Shown piece by piece: positions 7,201 through 15,328 of a DNA stretch of 36,774 nt; the stretch's first letter is position 1, and each line of letters begins with the position of its first letter. Both the position numbers and the translations under genes were made by a program. The notes below the pieces were generated by a model. The model was not told where the DNA came from and did no database searches. It worked only from the letters and a program-made list of their open reading frames with translations. The stretch is taken from positions 1 to 36,774 of the forward strand of contig CABUGI010000008.1 of assembly GCA_902491055.1 (NCBI GenBank), in the 5' to 3' direction. This DNA comes from an uncultured Collinsella sp. (GTDB lineage Bacteria; Actinomycetota; Coriobacteriia; Coriobacteriales; Coriobacteriaceae).

Positions 7201-7683
7201 TTAGCGCAGCAGCTCGGTGAGGTTGCGCTTAAAGCGGGCCCGGTCTTCGCTGGTAAATGCCGCCGGACCGCGAGTGCGACCGCCGGCGCGGCGCACCTTC
7301 TTTTCCTCGTGGCGAATAAACAGTTGCATGTCGATGGTCGCCTTATCGTAGACGCGCCCGCGCACGCCGATGGCGGCGGCATCGCGCCCGAGCACCATGC
7401 TCGCCAAGCCAATGTCCTGCGTCACGACTACGTCGCCCGCCTGCAGGCGTTCGACAATGGCAAAGTCGGCGCTGTCGGCGCCCACGCTCACATCGAGCGT
7501 CGTGACCCAAAATCCGCGTCGCGCATGCTCGACGTCGCGCGGATCGTCGCGGCGAATGTGGCGTTCCAGGTTCTGTGTGCTGTTGCCGGCGATAACGACG
7601 GCGACGCCCGCCCGCCGCGCGCAGTCAATCGACTCGCGCGTGACCGGGCAGGCGTCTGCATCAATAAAGAGCGTTCGCGGCAT
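7201..7683 (-). CDS. YaiI/YqxD family protein (DUF188)
   Basis: A 160-residue member of the YaiI/YqxD family, whose fold is related to PIN-like nucleases but whose substrate is unknown. The signature starts at residue 7 (DADACPV), and a second conserved block reads VVTQDIGLA near residue 87. The basic C-terminal part includes EEKKVRRAGG. The ATG follows the stop codon of the upstream HdeD-like gene with no gap (TAGATG) and has no strong ribosome site of its own, so translation is probably coupled. Confidence 0.85.
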   Translation of the reverse strand: MPRTLFIDADACPVTRESIDCARRAGVAVVIAGNSTQNLERHIRRDDPRDVEHARRGFWVTTLDVSVGADSADFAIVERLQAGDVVVTQDIGLASMVLGRDAAAIGVRGRVYDKATIDMQLFIRHEEKKVRRAGGRTRGPAAFTSEDRARFKRNLTELLR

Positions 7684-8286
7684 CTAGTGCACCAGTTTGC
7701 CAAATTGAATAGCGCGAACAATCAGCGTTACGCCAAACACCAGCAGTGCGGCGCCGCTAAAGATGACGAGCATCTTGGCCGACCACAGCGGATAGATAAA
7801 CACGAACATGCCGGCGATGATGGAGAGCGCGCCGCTCAGGATGGCGAGGGCACGGTTGGACGAAAGCTCGGACTCCAGAATGGACATGACACCTTCGACG
7901 ATCCAGCCAAAGCCGGCCACGATAACCACCATCGTGGTGAGCGTCGCGGTCGAGAAGGCCTGGTTGCGCAGGATTATGACGCCGCCCAAGATAATGAGTA
8001 GGTTGGAGATGATGCTCGTCACGCGCCAGCCGGTGGGCAGCAGTGGCTCGAAAACAGCGGTAAACAGCCTGATCGCGGCCGTGATCACAAAGTAGAAGCC
8101 CAAGACGGTCGTTAAGAAGACGAGGGACTTGGCGGGCGCAAACAGCAGTGCGATGCCGGCGACGAGCGCCAAGACGCCCGTGATGGCGTAAATCCAGCGC
8201 ACGGCCTTGACGGCCTTGCCTGCCATGCTTTTCTCGTCAAATCCAAACTGGCTCGATTTTTGGTCATCATTCTTAAAGATGCCCAT
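7684..8286 (-). CDS. HdeD/DUF308 family membrane protein
   Basis: A 200-residue protein with six predicted transmembrane helices arranged in pairs (for example ITGVLALVAGIALLF and LAILSGALSIIAGMFVFIY), as in HdeD, the acid-resistance-associated membrane protein of enterobacteria. The function in Gram-positive relatives is not established. The start at 8286 is supported by AAAGGAG five bases upstream. It forms a two-gene unit with the DUF188 gene, whose start codon touches this gene's stop. Confidence 0.8.
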   Translation of the reverse strand: MGIFKNDDQKSSQFGFDEKSMAGKAVKAVRWIYAITGVLALVAGIALLFAPAKSLVFLTTVLGFYFVITAAIRLFTAVFEPLLPTGWRVTSIISNLLIILGGVIILRNQAFSTATLTTMVVIVAGFGWIVEGVMSILESELSSNRALAILSGALSIIAGMFVFIYPLWSAKMLVIFSGAALLVFGVTLIVRAIQFGKLVH

Positions 8287-8503
8287 AATGTCTCCTTTCC
8301 GTGCGGTGCACGTCGCGTTCATTGCTCTCCGTGCGGCGTACGCCAAAAGTGCTGCAACAAGTATCGCCCAAGGGCGCCGATGCATGGGGCGGGAAGGACG
8401 AATTGCCGCCCCACATTCCCGAATTGTTACTTTTGTTCCCGCTCCAGTGAGGATTAATCAACAATTGTAGAACATTACGCCGCTGTATGTAATTGCCTAG
8501 GTT

Positions 8504-8522
8504 TTAGGTTAGATTCTCCTAA
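8504..8522. promoter_or_regulatory. DtxR/IdeR-like iron box before the nitroreductase
   Basis: TTAGGTTAGATTCTCCTAA agrees with the DtxR consensus TTAGGTTAGGCTAACCTAA at 15 of 19 positions, including both outer arms. It lies 28 bases upstream of the nitroreductase ATG and could overlap its promoter. Binding is inferred from similarity only. Confidence 0.5.
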
Positions 8523-8550
8523 GAACAATTGCCCGAAATTGGGGGTCCCT

Positions 8551-9222
8551 ATGAACGAAACAGTTCCCGCGGCGCCGTCGAGCGCGGAGTCGATGGCAAA
8601 GCAGGGTTGCGAAAAGCTCGGCTTGGACGCGTTTGATGCGTTGGTTCGCCGCGCCCGCACGTGCCGTCGCTTTGATGAGTCCATGCGCGTGCCGCGCGAG
8701 TTTTTGCTCGAGCTGGCGGAGTTGGCGCACCTGGCCCCTTGTGGCGCCAATGCTCAGCGTCTGCGTTTTCATGTGGTGAGCGGTGCAGAGGACTGCGCGC
8801 GCGTATTTGATGAGCTTGCGTGGGCCGGTGCGCTTAAGGATTGGCTGGGTCCTGCCGAGGGCGAACGCCCGACCGGCTACATCGCGATTTTGGCCGAGCG
8901 CGCCGTTCCGGGTAAGCCCGCTGCTCCCATTACCGAGGTCGACACGGGCATTGCCGCGCAGACGATGATGTTCGCCGCCCGCAGCGCCACGCCCGAGGTG
9001 GCAGCCTGCATGTTCAAGGCCTTTACGCCCCGCGCGATCGATGCCATGGGGCTCGATAACGACAAGTATGAGCTCAAGCTGATCATGGCGTTTGGCGTTC
9101 CGGCCGAGACTCAGGTGGTCGATGCGATCGATTCCAACCCCGACGGCTCAATTAATTACTGGCGTGACGAGGCGCAGGTGCACCACGTGCCCAAGCGTCC
9201 GCTTGCCGACGTGCTGGTGTAG
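8551..9222 (+). CDS. Nitroreductase-family flavoprotein
   Basis: A 223-residue protein of the NADH oxidase/nitroreductase superfamily, FMN enzymes that reduce nitro, quinone or related compounds. The FMN-phosphate-binding start is recognisable as RRARTCRRFDES (about residues 30-41), followed by APCGANAQRLRFHVV, the equivalent of the APSaxNxQPW segment, and a central ITEVDTGIAAQTMMFAA helix. The C-terminal VPKRPLADVL matches the family end. The start is the ATG at 8551; a TTG four codons earlier is less likely because GGGGG lies just ahead of the ATG. The physiological substrate is unknown. The DtxR-like box suggests an iron link. Confidence 0.85.
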   Translation: MNETVPAAPSSAESMAKQGCEKLGLDAFDALVRRARTCRRFDESMRVPREFLLELAELAHLAPCGANAQRLRFHVVSGAEDCARVFDELAWAGALKDWLGPAEGERPTGYIAILAERAVPGKPAAPITEVDTGIAAQTMMFAARSATPEVAACMFKAFTPRAIDAMGLDNDKYELKLIMAFGVPAETQVVDAIDSNPDGSINYWRDEAQVHHVPKRPLADVLV

Positions 9223-9254
9223 CTGAGCGTCGCCGCGGTGTGATCCGGCGGTGA

Positions 9255-9289
9255 ACCACCACAAAGGTACCTGTCCCCTTTGTGGTGGT
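9255..9289. repeat. Dispersed palindrome family I, copy 1
   Basis: Arms ACCACCACAAAGG and CCTTTGTGGTGGT enclose TACCTGTCC. It lies between the nitroreductase and the first histidine phosphatase gene, about 7 bases from the latter's ribosome site. Confidence 0.85.
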
Positions 9290-9304
9290 ACGAGAGGAGG
9301 ACAT

Positions 9305-9847
9305 GTGGCCGATCTGTATTTGGTGCGGCATGGGCAGACTGAGCTCAATGTGCAGAGCATTTTGCAGGGCTGGCACGATTCGCCGCTTACGGCGCGCGGG
9401 CGTCAGCAGGCGCTGGCGACGCGCGCGGCGTTTGAGGCGTGCGGCGTGGCCTTTGACCATGTGTATTCCTCCCCGTTGGGCCGGGCGCGGCGTACGGCTG
9501 AGCTAATTGCTGGTGAGGGCCGCTCGATAGAGCTGGTCGATGACCTGCGCGAGTGGCATTTGGGCTCGCTGGAGGGTACATCAAATCGCGAGATGCCGCC
9601 GCAGCCCTGGGGCGATTATCCGGTGGCCTTTGGCGGCGAGTCGGAAGTGCAGCTTCAGTCGCGCATGGTCGCGGCGCTGTCCCGCATCATGGCCAGGCCG
9701 CAGCACGACTGCGTGCTGGCGGTTTCCCACGGCTCAGCCTGCCAGGAGTTTCTTGAGTATGTGACTGGCGAGGGAGAACTACCCGACAACGGTGCCGTGC
9801 TTCATTTTGGCTATTGCGACGGGGCGTTTTCGCTCTTGGGTTGGTAA
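9305..9847 (+). CDS. Histidine phosphatase family protein, first of two
   Basis: A 180-residue phosphoglycerate-mutase-like phosphatase. The catalytic RHGQTELN lies at residues 7-14, the acid Glu in DDLREWHLGSLEG near residue 80, and the second catalytic His in AVSHGSACQEF. A GTG start at 9305 is chosen because GAGGAGG precedes it by about four bases; an upstream in-frame ATG at 9251 would read through the dispersed repeat and is rejected. Its stop is 17 bases before the start of a paralogue of the same family, so the two form one unit. Substrate (small phosphate ester or protein) unknown. Confidence 0.85.
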   Translation: MADLYLVRHGQTELNVQSILQGWHDSPLTARGRQQALATRAAFEACGVAFDHVYSSPLGRARRTAELIAGEGRSIELVDDLREWHLGSLEGTSNREMPPQPWGDYPVAFGGESEVQLQSRMVAALSRIMARPQHDCVLAVSHGSACQEFLEYVTGEGELPDNGAVLHFGYCDGAFSLLGW

Positions 9848-9864
9848 CGAACGAAAGGACCCCT

Positions 9865-10500
9865 ATGAATAAAGATCTGTATCTGGTCCGTCATGGACAG
9901 ACGATATTCAACCTTAAGCGTATTATTCAGGGCTGGAGTGACTCGCCGCTTACGCAGTTGGGATGCGACCAGGCGGCGCGTGCCGGCATGTTTTTGCGTG
10001 CGCGCGGCATTGAGCCCGATCATGCCTACACCTCCACACTTCATCGCACCGAGCAGACTATCGCCAACCTGTGGCCGGGCTTGGCGTACGAGCGTCTGGA
10101 CGGACTGCGCGAGTGGTTCTTTGGCGACTTTGAGGCCGAGCGCGTGATGCTTATGCCCGAGCGCCCGTGGCGCGATTTCTATCGTCAGTTTGGCGGCGAG
10201 GGCCAGATGCAGGTGCGCGAGCGCATGGTGGCGACGCTGACCGAGCTTATGCAGCGTCCGGACCATGCGTGCGTGCTCGCGGTAAGTCATGGCTCGGCTA
10301 TCAAGGAGTTTATGGATCACGTGAAGGGCGCGGCGGCAGACGAGCGCGACCGTGTGCCGGGCAACTGCTCGGTGCTGCACTTTGCGTTTGACGACGAATC
10401 CGACACGTTTGAGCTGATTGAGATTTTTACGCAGGAGGATTACGCACGCGAGCTGGGCCTTGAACCGCTTGTGGCTACTGCAGGTCCGCAGCGCGGATAA
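9865..10500 (+). CDS. Histidine phosphatase family protein, second of two
   Basis: A 211-residue paralogue of the preceding gene. The catalytic RHGQTIFN is at residues 8-15, followed by SPLTQLG, the DGLREWFFGDFE acid block and VLAVSHGSAIKEF. Compared with its neighbour it has a longer C-terminal part after the second His (residues about 160-211). The start at 9865 has AAAGGA about seven bases upstream. A strong hairpin terminator follows at 10548. The pair looks like a tandem duplication that has since diverged. Confidence 0.85.
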   Translation: MNKDLYLVRHGQTIFNLKRIIQGWSDSPLTQLGCDQAARAGMFLRARGIEPDHAYTSTLHRTEQTIANLWPGLAYERLDGLREWFFGDFEAERVMLMPERPWRDFYRQFGGEGQMQVRERMVATLTELMQRPDHACVLAVSHGSAIKEFMDHVKGAAADERDRVPGNCSVLHFAFDDESDTFELIEIFTQEDYARELGLEPLVATAGPQRG

Positions 10501-10547
10501 CGCGAGCGTGGCGGCTCGGGTCGCCGGCATAACTTCTCGACGCAAAA

Positions 10548-10584
10548 GGGGCGGAGATGCATGTACCTGCTGCATCTCCGCCCC
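10548..10584. terminator. Bidirectional intrinsic terminator
   Basis: Perfect 14-bp arms GGGGCGGAGATGCA (10548-10561) and TGCATCTCCGCCCC (10571-10584) with a 9-base loop. CTGTTTG follows on the plus strand and TTTTGCG on the minus strand. It separates the convergent phosphatase pair and the DUF1015-like gene. Confidence 0.85.
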
Positions 10585-10629
10585 CTGTTTGTTGAGCTGC
10601 CGATTTTTGTGCTGCGCGGTCTGGTCTTG

Positions 10630-11310
10630 CTAGAACCGCGCGACTTGGTGCGTGAGCAGACCCGTCGGAACCTGCGGCGCGGCGCCGGCGATCTGCGCGG
10701 CGGGGAACAGTGCGGCTACAGCAAAGTTGAACGGCTCTTTGCCCGTGTAGGTGCCGGCAGCATGGGCATCGTCGGCCAGGAGCTGTGATGCCTCGACTAG
10801 TGCGGCAGCGTAGGCAGGGTCGTCGGCCAGTGCCGGCTCCGGCGCCTGGTCGAGCATGGCACGGATGGCCCCGACGGCGTCCTCGCGCTTGACCTCCCAC
10901 ACGCGGTGCGTAATGCCGGCGGGGTCGGTGACGGCATAGAGTGAAGCGCCCTCTTTTGCGGCGCCGAGGATGATATCCATGACGGGAGAGGCTTCGTAGA
11001 CAAGCGTTACGGGACGGGGCTGTACCTTGAGGTCGGCGATTGCGCGCGCAGCGGCGGTCGTATCGGCGGCAACCGCGTCGGCGCCCGCCAGCGCACCAAC
11101 CGGGCAGATCGCCACGACACCCGTCACACGTCCCGGCTCGCCCGAGCATTCGTACACGTAATACGCCGCACCCGGGTCCTTGAGCATCAGACCATCGGCA
11201 ATGGCTCCGCGCAGAGCATCGTTGCCGCTCAGGATGCTGCCCATTGCAGGCAGCGCTTCGAGCACGCGGTCCTGAGCTGGGCGGATGCAGGGAAACGGAA
11301 GTGCTTTCAT
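10630..11310 (-). CDS. Short DUF1015-like protein
   Basis: A 226-residue protein resembling the N-terminal part and one downstream block of DUF1015 proteins, which are normally about 400 residues. Similar points are the opening FPCIRPAQD, the GLMLKDPGAAYYVYEC segment (compare the family's conserved YYxYR) and PFNFAVAALFPAAQI. The family's central DGHHR motif is missing; the equivalent place reads LADDAHAAGTY. DUF1015 genes often stand beside serA and serC in anaerobes, and here both lie just upstream on the same strand, separated by an M20 peptidase gene. Whether this shortened form is active is unclear. The start at 11310 has AGGAC ahead. Confidence 0.55.
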   Translation of the reverse strand: MKALPFPCIRPAQDRVLEALPAMGSILSGNDALRGAIADGLMLKDPGAAYYVYECSGEPGRVTGVVAICPVGALAGADAVAADTTAAARAIADLKVQPRPVTLVYEASPVMDIILGAAKEGASLYAVTDPAGITHRVWEVKREDAVGAIRAMLDQAPEPALADDPAYAAALVEASQLLADDAHAAGTYTGKEPFNFAVAALFPAAQIAGAAPQVPTGLLTHQVARF

Positions 11311-11349
11311 GGGCGGTCCTAACGCACGAGTCGGTTTGTTCGCGGCTTA

Positions 11350-12570
11350 TTATGCCCCAACTTGGCCGCTCGCGTCCCAGAGCACGTTATCGGCGAGCGC
11401 GATTAGCACCTGCTGACAACGAACGATATCGGCGTGGGATACATATTCGTTGGGCTTGTGCGCGAGCGCGAGCGACCCGGGACCGTAGCTCATGCAATTG
11501 CGGTTACCTGTCTTGCCGGCAATGACGGCGGTGTCGGTGTAGCCGGTAAAGAAGCCGACGGTCGTGTCCGCGTCCGTCACGTCATCGGCAGCACGCTTGA
11601 GCGCTGCTAGAAGGGGAGAGTTCGGGTCGCGCTCGATGGCGGGGCGGTCGCCCGTCACGGTGTAGCTGCCATGGCAACTGGGAACGGCGGCTTCGGCGAC
11701 GGCGATGGCCTGCTCTACCATGCGCGTTGCGGCGGTCGTATCGGTCGGCGGGGTCAGGCGCATGTCGACCCAGACTTTGGCGCGGTCGGGTACGACGTAG
11801 GGGCGATATCCGCCCTCGATTTGGCCAAACGTGATGGTCGAAGGCCCCAGCTCATCGTGCACGGGCAGCGCCACAAACGCGCGACGGAGCGAACACACGA
11901 CCTCGGCCATGGCGGCGACGGCATCCGCGCCCTTCCAGGGCTGGCTCGCATGCGCCGTCACGCCGGCCATCTCGATCTCGAACCACGTGCGTCCCTTGTG
12001 CGCCACCTGAATCTGTCCGTCGGTGGGCTCGGTGTCCAGCGCCCATTCACGCGAGCCGACCCAGCCGGCATCGATCGCGGCCTCTGAGCCGCGCATAAAG
12101 TCCTCCTCGTCGACCGAGCAGATGAGTGAGAAGCTACGGCGGGGCGGCTCGCCTTCTGCCGCCATGCGCTCGAGCGTATGGACCAGTGCGGCAATGGCGC
12201 AGGCCAGGCCACCCTTCATATCGCAGGCACCGCGGCCATAGAGTTTATCGTTGCTCACGATCGCTCCGAGCGGCGGAATGTCCGCGTCCCAGCCATCGCC
12301 CAAGGTGACTGTGTCCATGTGACAGATGTAGACGAGCCGTGGCTCGTCGCTCAAACCGGGCACGGTGACCATGAGATTGCGGCGTCCGGTCAGCACCTCG
12401 AGTTCCTCAACCTGCACGGCATGGAGCACCGGATGGCTCAACCGCCCCAGTTGAGCCTCAACCAACGCTTTGATATAGCGTTCAATCTCGCCCTCATACG
12501 CACCTGGGTCGGAACTGTCGATCCGCACGAGTCCTTGCGTAAGCCGCCAAGCAAAATCTGTATCAACCAT
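11350..12570 (-). CDS. M20-family metallopeptidase / deacylase (ArgE/DapE type)
   Basis: A 406-residue amidohydrolase of the M20 family, which uses two zinc ions to cleave amide bonds in acyl-amino acids or small peptides. Visible ligands are His84 and Asp86 in ICHMDTV, Asp117 in GRGACDMKGG, the Glu155-Glu156 pair in CSVDEEDF, and a late His in the ALAHKPNEY block. The dimerisation lid begins at HKGRTWFEIEM. ArgE, DapE and carboxypeptidase G2 types cannot be told apart here. The start at 12570 has GAGGTG upstream; the in-frame extension beyond it runs through a promoter and a terminator and is not coding. It is separated from serA by that terminator and has its own promoter. Confidence 0.85.
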   Translation of the reverse strand: MVDTDFAWRLTQGLVRIDSSDPGAYEGEIERYIKALVEAQLGRLSHPVLHAVQVEELEVLTGRRNLMVTVPGLSDEPRLVYICHMDTVTLGDGWDADIPPLGAIVSNDKLYGRGACDMKGGLACAIAALVHTLERMAAEGEPPRRSFSLICSVDEEDFMRGSEAAIDAGWVGSREWALDTEPTDGQIQVAHKGRTWFEIEMAGVTAHASQPWKGADAVAAMAEVVCSLRRAFVALPVHDELGPSTITFGQIEGGYRPYVVPDRAKVWVDMRLTPPTDTTAATRMVEQAIAVAEAAVPSCHGSYTVTGDRPAIERDPNSPLLAALKRAADDVTDADTTVGFFTGYTDTAVIAGKTGNRNCMSYGPGSLALAHKPNEYVSHADIVRCQQVLIALADNVLWDASGQVGA

Positions 12571-12584
12571 AGGCACCTCACAGA

Positions 12585-12615
12585 TAGTTAGGTCAACATA
12601 CAGATTGTATGTCAA
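12585..12615 (-). promoter_or_regulatory. Promoter and palindromic operator of the M20 gene
   Basis: On the minus strand TTGACA (12615-12610) and TAACTA (12590-12585) are 19 bases apart. Between and overlapping them is a perfect palindrome, ACATACA-GAT-TGTATGT (12596-12612), placed so that a bound dimer would block the polymerase. Confidence 0.6.
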
Positions 12616-12654
12616 GAAGCGGCTCGGTGCATTTAATGGAGTGCTCACAAAAAC

Positions 12655-12684
12655 GGGGGCGCCTCTCGTGCGAAAGGCGCCCCC
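12655..12684 (-). terminator. Intrinsic terminator of the serC-serA transcript
   Basis: Perfect 10-bp arms GGGGGCGCCT and AGGCGCCCCC with a 10-base loop, followed on the minus strand by GTTTTTGTG. It ends transcription after serA. Confidence 0.85.
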
Positions 12685-12747
12685 GCGGGCATTCAATGTC
12701 GGTGACGGGCGGGCCACATGGGGAACTGCCCGTCAGATCAGCCGGCG

Positions 12748-13911
12748 CTATTTGATCACGCGAACGCGATACATCGACGGAATCTGCTTGAGTGCTTCGA
12801 TGGTACCGGTGTCCAGGTGCTCGTCGGTGTCGAACATGGTGTAGGCGTTCTCGCCGGCGGACTCGTTGGTCATGCGCTGCACGTTGGCGTTGTCCTTGGC
12901 AAGGATTGCCGTGATCTGGCCGATCATATTGGGCACGTTGGCGTGCAGGCAGGCGATACGGCTTGCGGCGCGTGCCTTACCCATGCTGCAGGCGGGGTAG
13001 TTGACGCTGTGGGCGATGTTGCCGTTCTCCAGGTAATCCTTGAGCTCGCTGATGGCCATGTCTGCGCAGTTGGCCTCGGCCTCGCCGGTGCCGGCGCCCG
13101 AGTGCGTGGTGATAAACGTATTGGGCATCTTGACCGTCTTGGGCGTGGCGAAGTCGCAGCTAAACCAGCTGAGCTTGCCCTCGCGCAGGGCGGCGTCAAC
13201 GGCGTCCTCGTCAATGATGGTCTCGCGTGCGTAGTTGATCAGCACGGCGCCCGGGGCCAGCAGGTTGATCTGCTCGGTGCTGATCATGCCGATGGTGTCT
13301 GCCTTGCTGGGCACGTGCACGGTGAGGTAGTCGCAGCCGCGGCAGAGATCCTCGAGCGTGCCCACGCGCTGCACCTCGCGGCTCAGCACCCATGCGTGCT
13401 CGACGGAAATGAACGGATCGTAGCCGTAGACGTCCATGCCCAGGTCGACGCAGGCGTTGGCGACCTTGGAACCTACGTTGCCCAGGCCGATGACGCCGAT
13501 GCGCTTGCCCTTGAGCTCGCGGCCCACAAAGGCCTTCTTGGCCTTCTCGGCATCGACCTGAATCTCGGGATCGTCGGCGTTGTCGCGCACCCAGTTCATC
13601 GATTGCACCACGCCGCGGCTCGAGAGCACCAGCATGCCCAGGACGAGCTCCTTGACGGCGTTGCTGTTGGCACCGGGGGAGTTAAAGACGACGACGCCCT
13701 TCTTGGCGTACTCCTCGACGGGGATGTTGTTGACGCCGGCGCCGCAGCGGGCGATGGCGCGGATGCCCTCGGGCAGCTCGTAGCCGTGCAGGTCAGTCGA
13801 GCGCATCAGGATGGCGTCGGCCTCCTCGGCGGTGCTCACAAATTCGTAGCCCTCGCCAAACTCGACTTTGCCGTCCTTGGTGATGTCGTCGATGGTCTTA
13901 ATCTTGCGCAT
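12748..13911 (-). CDS. serA: D-3-phosphoglycerate dehydrogenase
   Basis: A 387-residue enzyme catalysing the NAD-dependent first step of serine synthesis from 3-phosphoglycerate. The Rossmann loop reads GLGNVGSKV (residues 142-150), the substrate/NAD Arg lies in LINYARE (Arg229), and the catalytic His270 in TTHSGAGTGEAE, where most relatives have PHxGAST. Residues about 318-387 form a single ACT domain (IACLHANVPNMIGQI), as in short Gram-positive and Bacteroides-type SerA; the ACT domain may bind serine for feedback control. AAGGAG precedes the start. It lies 69 bases downstream of serC on the same strand, so the two are co-transcribed. Confidence 0.95.
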   Translation of the reverse strand: MRKIKTIDDITKDGKVEFGEGYEFVSTAEEADAILMRSTDLHGYELPEGIRAIARCGAGVNNIPVEEYAKKGVVVFNSPGANSNAVKELVLGMLVLSSRGVVQSMNWVRDNADDPEIQVDAEKAKKAFVGRELKGKRIGVIGLGNVGSKVANACVDLGMDVYGYDPFISVEHAWVLSREVQRVGTLEDLCRGCDYLTVHVPSKADTIGMISTEQINLLAPGAVLINYARETIIDEDAVDAALREGKLSWFSCDFATPKTVKMPNTFITTHSGAGTGEAEANCADMAISELKDYLENGNIAHSVNYPACSMGKARAASRIACLHANVPNMIGQITAILAKDNANVQRMTNESAGENAYTMFDTDEHLDTGTIEALKQIPSMYRVRVIK

Positions 13912-13964
13912 GAAAAACTCCTTAGCAGGTTTGGTTTAAACAGGTGGTTTGAAGTGGCTGGTCG

Positions 13965-13981
13965 GCCCGCGCGTTGCGGGC
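13965..13981 (-). other. Hairpin between serC and serA
   Basis: GCCCGC (13965-13970) and GCGGGC (13976-13981) form a 6-bp stem starting at the serC stop codon. No T-run follows, so it is more likely to adjust message stability or the ratio of the two products than to terminate. Confidence 0.35.
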
Positions 13982-15105
13982 TAGTTAGATCGCGGGCTCA
14001 AACTACGCTGCGTTTCGAAGTCCTTCATGTACGAGGCCAGTGCCTGCACGTCTTCCATGGTTACGGCGTTGTAGACGCTGGCGCGCATGCCGCCTACCAG
14101 ACGATGGCCCTTGACGTTTTGAATCTGGTGCTCGGCCGCGCCTGCGACAAAGGCCGCGTCGAGTTCGGCGTCGCCGGTGCGGAAGGTGACATTGGCGATG
14201 GAGCGGCTGTCGGCCTGCGTGGTGCCATGGAACAGCTCGCTGTGCTCGAGCAGGTCGTAGAGCAGGTTGGCCTTGGCCCAGTTGCGCTCGGCCATGGCGG
14301 CAAGTCCGCCGGTCTCCTCGACCCAATGGAACACCTTGTCGCACACGTAGATGCCAAAGGTGTTGGGCGTGTTGAGCATGGAGCCCTTGGCGGCCTGGGT
14401 CTTAAGGTCCATGTACTGCGGCGTCTGCGCAAAAGCGGGGCCATCTGCGATGAGGTCGTCGCGCACGATGACCACGGTCACACCCGCGGCGCCGGCGTTT
14501 TTCTGAGCGCCGGCGTAGATAAGGCCGTAGCGCTCAACGTCGAGCGGCTGCGACAGAAAGCAGCTCGAGACATCGGCGACCAGCGGCACATCGCCACAGT
14601 TGGGCAGCTCGTGGTACATGGTGCCAAAGATGGTGTTGTTCTGGCAGATGTAGACGTAGTCGAGCCCGTCGCCCGCGGCCTCGTCGGCAATGCGCGCGTT
14701 GATGTCGGCCATGTTGGGAATGCGGTCGAAGTTGGTGTCCTCGGAGCTCGCGAGCAGCACGGCCTCGCCGTACTTGGCGGCTTCTTTGTATGCCTTGTTG
14801 GCAAAGTTGCCGGTCACGATGTAGCCGGCGCGCCCGCGGCACATGAGGTTCATGGGGATGCCCGCAAACTGCAGTGTGGCGCCGCCCTGCAAAAACAGGA
14901 CACGGTAGTTGTCGGGGATGCTCAGCAGGCGGCGCAGGGTTGCCTCGGCGTCGTCGATGATCTGCTGGTACATGCTAGATCGATGGCTCATCTCGAGCAC
15001 GGACATGCCGCAACCGCGGTAGTCCATCATCTCGTCGGCGATCTCGGCGAGCACGCTTGTAGGCAGTGCGGCCGGGCCAGCTGAGAAGTTGTGCACACGT
15101 GCCAT
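13981..15105 (-). CDS. serC: Phosphoserine aminotransferase
   Basis: A 374-residue class V aminotransferase converting 3-phosphohydroxypyruvate and glutamate to phosphoserine, the second step of serine synthesis (also used in B6 synthesis in some bacteria). Key features are NFSAGPAALP at the N-terminus, SHRSS near residue 41, GGATLQF near residue 75 and the PLP lysine Lys202 in YAGAQKNAG. It is slightly longer than the E. coli enzyme. The start at 15105 is supported by a GAGGGGAA purine block and by the conserved N-terminus. It heads the serC-serA unit. Confidence 0.95.
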   Translation of the reverse strand: MARVHNFSAGPAALPTSVLAEIADEMMDYRGCGMSVLEMSHRSSMYQQIIDDAEATLRRLLSIPDNYRVLFLQGGATLQFAGIPMNLMCRGRAGYIVTGNFANKAYKEAAKYGEAVLLASSEDTNFDRIPNMADINARIADEAAGDGLDYVYICQNNTIFGTMYHELPNCGDVPLVADVSSCFLSQPLDVERYGLIYAGAQKNAGAAGVTVVIVRDDLIADGPAFAQTPQYMDLKTQAAKGSMLNTPNTFGIYVCDKVFHWVEETGGLAAMAERNWAKANLLYDLLEHSELFHGTTQADSRSIANVTFRTGDAELDAAFVAGAAEHQIQNVKGHRLVGGMRASVYNAVTMEDVQALASYMKDFETQRSLSPRSN

Positions 15106-15235
15106 CTTCTGGTTCCCCTCGTAGTCGTTTGAACGTTCGGGATACTTTAGCACAGTGGAGCGCCCGGCGCGACCGCATCACGGTAAAACTCGACTGCGCC
15201 GCTATGATTTACAGGATGGTTACATGGGGGGTGCT

Positions 15236-15328
15236 TTACTCCTCAAGCAAATCCAAATCTGCGAGCGAAGGCATGAGGTTCTCTAGGCGCTTGATCTCTT
15301 CGTCGCAAATTAGCCACTTCCTGGTCAC
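15236..15328 (-). CDS. Possible 30-residue small protein coupled to the antiporter
   Basis: A GTG overlaps the last base of the antiporter stop codon (TAGTG) and opens a 30-codon frame ending in TAA. The product is acidic with a helical, leucine-rich end (ADLDLLEE). Codons look normal for this genome, but there is no separate ribosome site and no family is known. It could be a coupled accessory peptide, a remnant of a longer gene, or chance. Confidence 0.25.
   Translation of the reverse strand: MTRKWLICDEEIKRLENLMPSLADLDLLEE

Noticed and set aside
9251..9304. Apparent CPLCGG zinc-ribbon N-terminus on the first histidine phosphatase
   Set aside because: The residues come from translating the family I palindrome. 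The same peptide appears in other frames wherever the repeat lies, and the ribosome site is downstream of it.
12718..15084. A 788-codon open frame on the plus strand opposite serA and serC
   Set aside because: It is antisense to two well-supported genes. High GC at third positions on one strand creates long stop-free frames on the other, and its product is low-complexity Val/Gly/His-rich.
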